This document shows, piece by piece, positions 1-9,800 of a stretch of 64,000 nucleotides of DNA. Below the pieces are notes generated by a model, which had not been told where the DNA came from, did not search any database, and worked only from the letters and a program-made list of their open reading frames with translations. Each line of letters opens with the position of its first letter. Within the stretch, counting starts at the first letter, position 1. Origin of the DNA: Aptenodytes patagonicus (lineage: Eukaryota; Chordata; Aves; Sphenisciformes; Spheniscidae); NCBI RefSeq assembly GCF_965638725.1, contig NC_134960.1, positions 126,501-190,500 on the forward strand, read 5' to 3'. Made by a program: the position numbers and the translations under genes.

Positions 1-771
1 ATAAAATTCAAGCAGCTTCAAAAAGAGCCAAAATCTTACAGATGCCCAACTTTCCTTCTCAATAGTTAACTCTTACAGATACCCGTATCTACTGCATCAC
101 GTGTGCACGTAACAGCACATTTTCTTCATTACTCAGTTTTTCAATTATCTCCCTTCACCTTCCAGAAAAAATAAAAACAATCTCTTCATCTTCCAGTATT
201 AGTAACGGGAATCTAGCATACTCCTCCGATGAGCTAGTCCTTTATGTTCAAAAGCACTCAGCATACATAATTTCAGTCACCTTCTCAAAGGGGATGGACA
301 TGACAGGTACGGTCCATTCTTAAGGAGGGTGGGCACTTCTTAACAACGCACAGCTGCAGAAGAATACCCAGAGCAAGATAAGACATTTTAGGGAGCCACC
401 CACCCCTGTGGAACTCCAGTGTCTAATATTTTTCCAGCTTCTGTGCAATGGATGTCTCTAACCCTAGTCAGTTCTTCCAGCAAAGATTCTCCCCAACTAG
501 GGTTATACAGTGGGAATTCCAAAGCAACAGGCTATGTACAGACATATCAGCATTCCCTCCAACAGAGAGATGAAAAGGAGAAAATTCTCGAGGATGTGTA
601 TCCTCTACTCCATTTTCTGAATCCCAGCCTCCCCCTTGCCTTGGAATGAGCTCTACAAAGCAGTATCTGTTATGTACATGAATTTCAGCTCCCTTCCTTT
701 GGGGAGTTTCCCCTCAAAGGTGACAGGCAAATCCTGGGACAGAGACAGGTGCTGGGGAGGGGGAAGTCTCC
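1..771 (-). other. REEP2: REEP2 3' UTR (probably continues past the left edge)
   Basis: Sequence immediately after the REEP2 stop. No minus-strand AATAAA or ATTAAA was seen between 1 and 771, so the poly(A) site is either beyond the left edge or uses a variant signal. Small plus-strand ORFs in this stretch look like chance. Confidence 0.7.
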
Positions 772-846
772 TTAGGATGACTCGCCAGAAGCAAGACAGC
801 CTGCAGCTTTCTTCTTAGGGCGGGCTTTCACACTTCTTACTGGAAG
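772..846 (-). CDS. REEP2: REEP2 coding exon 8 with stop codon
   Basis: Encodes residues 242-265, beginning [13 protein letters not shown], then TAA at 772-774. The basic RPKKK run matches the end of other REEP2 proteins. The acceptor is TCCTCAG at 847-853. Confidence 0.94.
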   Translation of the reverse strand, partial: LPVRSVKARPKKKAAGCLASGESS

Positions 847-3800
847 CTGAGGAGAAAGAAAAAGAGGCACCTTTGGTTAGTTTAACACTTAAATGTCTAA
901 CAGAAAGATACAAGAATGCAGAGTGAAAATAGGACAAAACAACTACAACACGATGACCCTATTCATGTCATCTGTTGTTTCAAAAAGGCTATTTAACTTG
1001 AGAAGCTGTATAAGCTTGAGAAGTGGTCCCATGTGAAACTTATGGGGTTCAACAAGGCCAAGTGCATGGTCCTGAACCTGGGTCGGGGCAACCCCAGTAT
1101 CAATACAGGCTGGGGGGACGAAGGGATTGAGAGCAGTCCTGCAGAGAAGGACTTGGGGGTACTGGTGGATGAAAAGCTGGACATGAGCCGGCAATGTGAG
1201 CTCCCACATCCTGGGCTCTGGGGAGACCTTACTGCAGCCTTTCAGTATTTAAAAGGGGGCTTATAAGAAAGATGGGGACAGACTTTTTAGTAGGGCCTGA
1301 TGCAATAGGACAACAGGTAACGGCTTTAAACTAAAAGAGGGTAGATTTGGTTAGATATAAGGAAGAAATTTTTTACGCTGAGGGTGGTGAAACACTGGAA
1401 CAAGTTCCCCAGAGAGGTGGTAGATGCCCCATCCCTGGAAACATTCAATGTCAGGTTGGACGGGGCTCTGAGCAACCTGATGTAGTTGAAGATGTTCCTG
1501 CTTATTGCAGGTGGGGTTGGACTAGATGAGCTTTAAAGGTCCCTTCCAATCCAAACCATTCTATGATTCTAACCATTCTGTTTGTTTTTGGTTAGTAAAC
1601 AAATAACTCTGAGCACACCCATCAAATAGCAGCCAGGAGAGGAAGACATTCTAGAACAGGACAAGTGTGATAATAAAATTGATGTCAGCCATCTTGACAA
1701 AAGATTAGACATAGCAGTATTTCTAACTGGTAACATTCACATAACACTTCACTGCTATAACTTTTCTGCTTCTTGACTGCCATCCCAAATGCTGTTCTCT
1801 GAAAGATGTAGAAACGTCTTGAACTACTTTGCACGCTTTACTCCAAGTGTCTTTCATTCTAGATATTGGCAAGAAGAGTGCATTTATGATCTATGATGCA
1901 TTCAGCCCTTCCGCACAATCTCGGAGATCTCAAAGACCTCCTACAATTCCTACATCTAAACCAAAGATCCAGACTGAGCATAAAAACCAACATGCCTGCA
2001 AAGGGCTTTATCGGAATTTCTGTATTCACAATAAACAGCAGAGAAGAGTCGTTACTGTCTTTTCACAATTTCACTTTAAAAATTCCTCACTAGGAAGCCT
2101 GGAATCAAATTTTGTTCCTCTTATTTCCCTGCTCCTGTCTATTATGCTAGAGAAGAAAGCAGAGGGGTCAACTCAGAAGTAAGCCTTGGGAATTTAAAAA
2201 AGATCCAGGCTGATTTTAAATGCATCTTTATACATACATGTCCATCCTTGGAGATACTCAAAAGCCATCTGTACACGGTCCTGGGAAACTGCTCTAGATG
2301 GCATTGCCTGAGCAGTGGGGTTGCACCAGATGATCTCCAGAGGTCCCCTCCAACCTCAACTATTCTGTGATTCTGTTACAAAGAGTACTTAATCACATGC
2401 AAAGGTGTCCTGTACACCATAAAATCAGCTTAACAGTACGACTCAAAATGATGCTCTAAGCAACTACTTTCCTCCAAATTATTTAATATTTAGCTTGAAA
2501 AGCTCGACAATGTGAGCCAGTCATATAGCACTCTTTATCTTAAATAAAAATAAAAAATAAAATTAGGAGTCCAAGTTGAATCAAGCAAATAGGACCCCAA
2601 CTTCACAAAAAGAGAGAAGCATTTTATCACATATAAATCAAACCACAAGAAACGTTCAAGTAAGAGTCAAAACCTGGAAAGCAACACCTCAAAAAGCATA
2701 TTCTACAAGACACACCAACAGCTGGAAAAAAAGATTGTTAAGCTAAAATGGCTCTTGGACACAATTGCATTTATTTTCGTGTACAGTTTGTTTTAATTAT
2801 AAGAATACAGGCAATTCATGTCCCATCTGAATGGCTGTAAATATCTTGGATCATCACATGGTCATATGCAGGGGACAGCTCAACAATGACTAGTTACCCA
2901 AACTTCAAGACAAAACCCCAGGGTGGGGGAGAGTGGGGGGGGGTGGGGAGTGGTATGGAGGGGGAAATTACATTTTCCCCATATCTAATATGCAGAAGTC
3001 CAGAAAGGCCTAAGGGGGTACAGAACCGTTGCATTTTACATGAGGAGAAAGTGGCTGTCCCAGGGATAAATGTCACAGTAGTATTATATATTCAGACTGT
3101 AACAGACAGGAAAGAGGATATAGTCAACAAAATATGTTAAAAATATCTAATGCCCCACCCTTCAACACAAAACCCAAAAGAAAGCAAAGCTGGGTCCTGG
3201 CTTATGAGAGGCTTACAGGCATGATAAAAATACAAAAGCTAGAGACTAATATAGCAAGTAGATGGCAAGTCCTCTGATGTACGACTCAACTAGTAAAGAC
3301 TCAGTCCAACAATGTTTATATAAACAGCTTTTAAATGCACCAAGACTATGGAGCCAGAGCCTTCCAACAAAGCTCACAAATCAATGTCTGTTCTGGAAAT
3401 AATTTACTTATATTTATAACCAGGACACACACCAGCTCACCTCAGCTTTCACTATCTTCTTAGGAGTTTTGAGACTCTGGCTACGTTTAGGAAGTTTGTC
3501 TCCTGCATCTTCATCTGATGGGTCTGTTCTAGTCTCCAACGGGGTTCCATTAGATCTCTGTGCTACACTGCTCTCCTCTCCTGAGGAGTAACAGGAAGCT
3601 AAGGAATAAGAGAGAAAGTTTTAGCAAATACTTTTGAAAAATCACATGAAGTCTAAAATGGCCCATCCTGAAAGACCACATGAAAGCGACATGTCAACAA
3701 TCCTTAAGAAGGATAATCCAAAAAGTACAGAGATGTGTTAGTAGATGGGAAGGGACTAGGGAAGACAACACAACTTCTCCCAGATAATTTGGAATCTTGT

Positions 3801-6800
3801 AGTCCTTCTGAGACCCAACGCATTAAAAGTCCAGGGAACCCCTCCTCCCCTCCTGGCTCACCATATGAGGCCTCACACAATGGCACAGCAGGGGTGTTCT
3901 GTACCTGAATCCTCAATGGTTTCAAGACGACTCCCACCAGAGGGGCGTAGCTGTGGCTCATGGCTTTGCATATGCACAGTATCTTCATCTCGGATCAGAG
4001 TGAGATCCTGCATGCTGAAACTTCGCAGCTTCTCAGACAAAACTCCCTGGCCCTAAGAGGACATAAAAATTAGGGTCAAGAGCACTTCACCTTCACCAAG
4101 ATCATCTCACATGGGATCATTCAGTAGAAGAGGAAAGGTGCCCTATTCCCCCCTAGGGTGCTCTGAAAAAAACAGAGAAGGGAAAAAGAAAAGTATGGTC
4201 CCAAGACCAACAGGGAAGAGGTTAAGCAAAATCCATTCCACTCACCCTCCACTTTTCATAAGTCAAAGGATGGGATTAACTGCAAGGCAAACTGGAGGAA
4301 AGGAAAAGTAGATTGGTGCCAACAAGTACCAGCATCCCTAACAGACCCATAGCACTAATTGCTGGCACACAAAACTAAACTGCTGGGGAATTCCTGAATG
4401 TTACAGAAGGCATTGCATTACCTTTGCAGCTGCAGTAACTGCTGCATTGGCAGCAAGGTTTAACCCTCTCTTGCCAACTCGCATCATGGTTTCATAGCTC
4501 TTGTCACGAGCCTGAGTAATGTATTCATCAATTTCCTAGGAAGGCAATGTGGAACATGGCATTTAGCTCCTCGTTACAAACATGATCAAAGTCTCCCCAC
4601 CATCACCCTTTAAAACCCAAAGCTCATCTGGATGCTTTTTTCCAGGCTATCAGCATCAGCTGTCATTGATCACATAACTGCAGTTTCTCTGTTACTTACA
4701 GAAAGCTTGCAAATGCAACTTTTACTTGAAGTATGCTATCTCCAAATTGTAACAACTGAAACAAAGCAGTTGCTTACACTGACAATGTGAAAAAACAGCA
4801 TGGCTACAGAACATGCTGCTCCTATCGTGATTCAAAGAGCTTTAACTACTGACAGTGACTATAAGGGCTCATGACACTGTGTTAGCCAAACATGCTTTCT
4901 AAGCATTAGGCAAACTACTGGCTACATTACGATCTTCAGTAAGCTGCAATATGACATCGTTGTCAGGGACAGAATCATTCTACATCCACTAATGTCAGCA
5001 CAAGCATGATTCACGCATTTCAGTTTTTATTGTGGCATAACTGAATCAGAAGTCAGTCAGTTCCCAGACAGGTCAGTATCTTCTAACAACAAGCAAGTAC
5101 CTTCTCCTTATTGGAGAGCGTTGGGTGCACAAACTTCCTGTAGAGGACACTGGAGCCCTTGGTGTAAGGGGAGAGCAGCCAAATCACAAACGCGATTTTC
5201 AGCTCGAAATAAAAGGGAAACCTGAGAGAAAGAGGGAAGGGGGAGGGGGGGAAAAAAAAAAGAGAGAGAGAGAAAGATGGAGAACTGGAATCAAGATCAA
5301 CACAGAGACAGATGGAGATAACTGGTAGAGAGCAGCATAGGCAGAAAGAGCAAAGGCAAGATAAAGGCTCAGAAACAAAAGAATCGATGTATCAGGTCAG
5401 AATAGCAGAAGCCTCTTTGGAATCCTAGGACATACCTTCTTCGAGTCTCATTTAGTCTTTCATCCATAGCCATGAAAACTCCATAAACAGGGCATCTCTC
5501 AGCCCTGCAAACACACCAAATTACAATCTGATAGCTACTCTCATCATTCTTAAGTTTATTCAGAGAGTATCCACTGGATGTTAATATTACATTAGTTTCC
5601 CTCTCATTTTCCAAAGTTTTCAACTACGTATCTCAATAAATCTCAAGTTCCTGCTAAGGCTGATGGCTCAGTTTCTGAAACTTCCAGTAGGTACTCCTCA
5701 GATAAGACACAAAAGGAGGATGAGTGTAAATGAAAAAGAGCAGGCAGCATCTAAGTCTTTCATCTCTAACCCTTACCCAATAAAGTCTCTGGGAAGATAC
5801 AGTAGCAGAGATTGAAACAAGTGAATGCAAACTTTCTGCTGTCTCTATTAGTAGTAAGAGACTTCTGTTTTCAGTAGTCCATTTTAAGTATGTGAACAAG
5901 CCAAAGCTCTTGTACTTTTTAGATCTTTGTCTGCTTTTCAAAGTTTATGCAGGAAGGGGCAAAACTGCTGAGCTCTTTTGTAAGGCATGTGTAGCCATTT
6001 CGTGTTTCTTTAAAAGATACAACTCTTGACCAGTATTCTTTCAGAGATGTATGCAAAGCTCAAACACTAAAGCAACGAAGAAACTGAAGATATCCTGTTC
6101 CAGAGGTTCAGGTGAAGACATGTAACAATGATTTGTCATTTTTGGAGGCCTCCATATTGCCAAGCATGACACACAGTACTGAAAGCATTAAGAACCTGCT
6201 TCCTCTGACTCCACTCCACCCCACCCCCACTAGTGGAAGAGCATTTCATCATGTAAAACGCCACTCAGAGCACAGACATGCATCTGTCTTCCTTCTACCA
6301 TCTTTTTTTTTTAATTGTCTTTTAGACCACCGTTTCTCAAACTTTACCAGTTCACATTAACAGCTTCTCAAAAATATTTTATTTTATTAATGGATACTGT
6401 GTATTTATCGTAACTGTTTGCAAGTACAGGAGATGAGACAGCTAAGACTGCAGCTGCTACCCACAATATCTACAAACCTGCAGACGCTTCATAGGGATTG
6501 AAAACTCCTAAAGGAGAGACAGTTTATTCCTAGCATCCTAACACTAGTCCTCTCTTCTTAAAAAAACAAAAACAAAACAAAACAAAAAACCAACCAAAAA
6601 AAACCAACAAAAAAATCCATGCCACCAAGGAACTCACCAAGAAAGAACAATGTCTGTGAGTGTTTCTGCAGTGGTGAAAAAGGCAAACACAATCCAGTAC
6701 ATCATCCACTTCACCTGCAAAAGAGCAGTCACTCAATAGCCATCCATCAGAACTCAGAAAAAAGCGAAATGTCTTCTCAGTAAAAATGACTCATCATCTC

Positions 6801-9800
6801 CACACATCAAGATGAATTCAGCAACAAGAAGGCATATATAATCTGTAATTGATTGGGTCACATACCAAATGGTACATTATAGTTTGGGAAAACATGTAGG
6901 ATTAATGTGCTCTAAATAGATAAATGCATATAGATACACTGATGAATGCATGCCCTGTAGCAATATCATGATGCAACAGTGTTAAAGTCCCAAATAAGCT
7001 ATCTAAAAAGAGTAAGCAGTTCACTTTAAGAAGCTATAGTCTTTCACATACCATGATTATTGTAATAAATATATATATACACACATATGCAAAAGTTTAG
7101 TTTCAACTGTAGCCCTGTATTTTCTTGATTTAAAGTTTTTTCTTGGGAAGTGAAAAAAAAACCCCAAACCAACAGATACAGTATTTTGCTCTAACTCATT
7201 AATAAGCATTCTTTGCCTTAATCATTATTCCCAGAAATTACATGAGTGTTTCTCTTTTTAAATAAAGGCTCAGTGTCGTGAAAAGAGGTCACCTCTGCTA
7301 AAAGCAACTTAACACTCTTAGTGTCATCGAGAATGGGAAAGGAGAACTACACTGAATCAAGGAAATTCCACATATTAAAACCACACATTAATCCATATAT
7401 TAAAATTACATGAACAGTTTAGTGATAGTCTTTGTTACAGCAAATGAACTTCTAAAAGCAGGTATTTCCCCAAACTTGCATCTGTTGGAAAATTTGGTGA
7501 TCTGTTCTTGAAAGACCCTCCAAAACTTACTAAAAAAAAAAAAAAAACCCCACAATAAAATTATGCTGCCTCCAACCCCTCTAACAGAGTGGATGGTTTT
7601 GAAGATAGTGGTTAGTAGCCCAAATTATTTCCACTTTTTTGTGCATTTTTTTCACAACAGAAAGTAGCAAAACTTGTATTTTATGGCGCCTTCCTGCCTT
7701 TTTTTTTTTCTCGTATCATCAGTTTGGACAGGACCAGGTGTCCTTTACTTGACTTCTAAAGCAACTCCATGAAACAAATGGTTAACTCTTCAATGCAGCA
7801 ACATAAATCAGCTCTTGTATGAAAAAGTGTGTGAATAATGACAAATCAAAGGTGGCAAACAGAGATCCCAATAGGCGAGAGATTTCAGAGAAGCTACATA
7901 CCAGTAAATCTTAATTCAGTATTAGGCAAAATGAAGGCAATAATAATAATAAAAGCAATTAGCAGATACATAGATATATATAACATAATGAGGAAAATGT
8001 TTTTTGCAGAAAAAAAGTTAATCTCACAAATGTAGCAGAATTCTTAGAAGGTTTCCATAAGCTCTTGTTACGGTGCTTCCCTTACAGGCAGAGTGTATGG
8101 AGTTTCTACAAAGTTTCCAACAGGCCTAAATAAACACTCAAAGAAACTAAATTGTCAAGGATGAAAAGGAAGGGACTCTTGAGGATTAATAATTGGTGAA
8201 AAGAGAGGAAACAAAAGGATAAAAATAAATGGCCATTTTTCACAATAAGGAAAGTTACCAGTGGAATCCCACAGGAATCAGTGTTGAGATTTGTGCTGCT
8301 CATCTTCATGAAAGACTGGAAAAGGTTGCGAATAATAAGATGACAAAATGTGCAGAAGATACTTTTCTATCCAGGGAATTAGGTATGAGTTGATTAAAGA
8401 ATTCAGAAAGGGATCTATACCGCTTGATCTCCAGTTGACATTTTGTTGCTAAATGTCATTAAATACAAAGTAATGAACTTACAGTATCTGCTTTTTCTTA
8501 GTGAAAACTATTGTGGTTACACAAATTAGCTCATGCCACTCAGGAGTGGTCACTGTAGACAGCCTGATAAAACTGTAAGCTCAGTGCTCATTAGACTTTT
8601 TCATTCTGACAACAGAATGCTCAGGAGTATTAGAAGAGGAACTGAGGAGAACAGAAAACATTGCTTTGTTCCTGTTTAAATAAACTGCATGTTCATATCT
8701 TTGATACTGGACACAGGTCTCTTGCCCTGTGTCTCCTCCTGCCACCCTTCACCCTACACTTGACAGCCAAAGACAAAAAGAAACAAACTAGAAGGATCCA
8801 ACTTCTAGCTCTAGAAGTCCTTGAAGTGCAGATGACCAGAAACTAGAAGAGCAGAAAGCAGCAGGGAAGAATCACTGATTTTTTTCTTACGGTGTTTGTA
8901 ATCCACAGATTACAAACACCTTCAAAAACTGAGGGTCAAACCAGGCTATATTTTTTTTTTCAGTCCATTAAAAAGGAGTCAGGTGCTTTGCTGCTTGAGC
9001 TGATGACCACCAACTTCAGCTAACTGCACATACGTAGTCTCCCCAACTTGCACCAAGAACCTAAATAAATTTAGTAAATGAAAAAGCATAATTGGAATGT
9101 AGATTTGACCAAAGCTGAAGATGACACGTAAAAAGAAAGAAATTACTTTTAAAACAGTCTGAGCTACTAGAAGCAGTTTGTCACAGCTGCTCAAGGACTT
9201 ATCATAAATTCATATCATGGTGGGGGAGAAGAGTAAGTTTGCACTCTACTCTGATGCCACTGATGGACTGCTTGTGGTAGCCTGGTCTGTGTCAACTCAA
9301 TCTTCAATACACCACACTACACAGATAGACCTGTAAGATCTTTCTCCCCCACCAATGTTGGTTCTTAAGCACTATGAACAAGTAGTAGTACATAGACACA
9401 GCTAGCTTTAAAAATGTGCAGCACAGCATTCAAGTTTTCCACTGACTTTTCACATGAAGAACAGTTTGAACAGATATTGACCCTCTTTCCTGTGTTTAAC
9501 AAAAATTGTTTTTTCCCCGTCTTTCCACTTATGTTGAGAAGGAAGAAGCCCTTCAAAGATAAGTGAATTAGGCAGATGGCAGTCCAACATCTAAATGCTT
9601 ATTTCTGACGTAGTTGTCTCAGGGAGAAATAATTTATATATAAGATCAGTTTTAGCAGTTCAAATACATTTTCTTGAACCAACTCCAGTATTTTCACTGA
9701 AAATAAAAACAAGAGAAAATTTCCTGCTGCAGCAATCCAGAACTATCTACTTCAAGAAAACTGTATCAACGAAGCATTAAACAAAACTCAAAAATGAATG

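Noticed and set aside
8891..8920. Hairpin as a miRNA precursor
   Set aside because: A 13-bp stem is too short and flanks do not extend the pairing.
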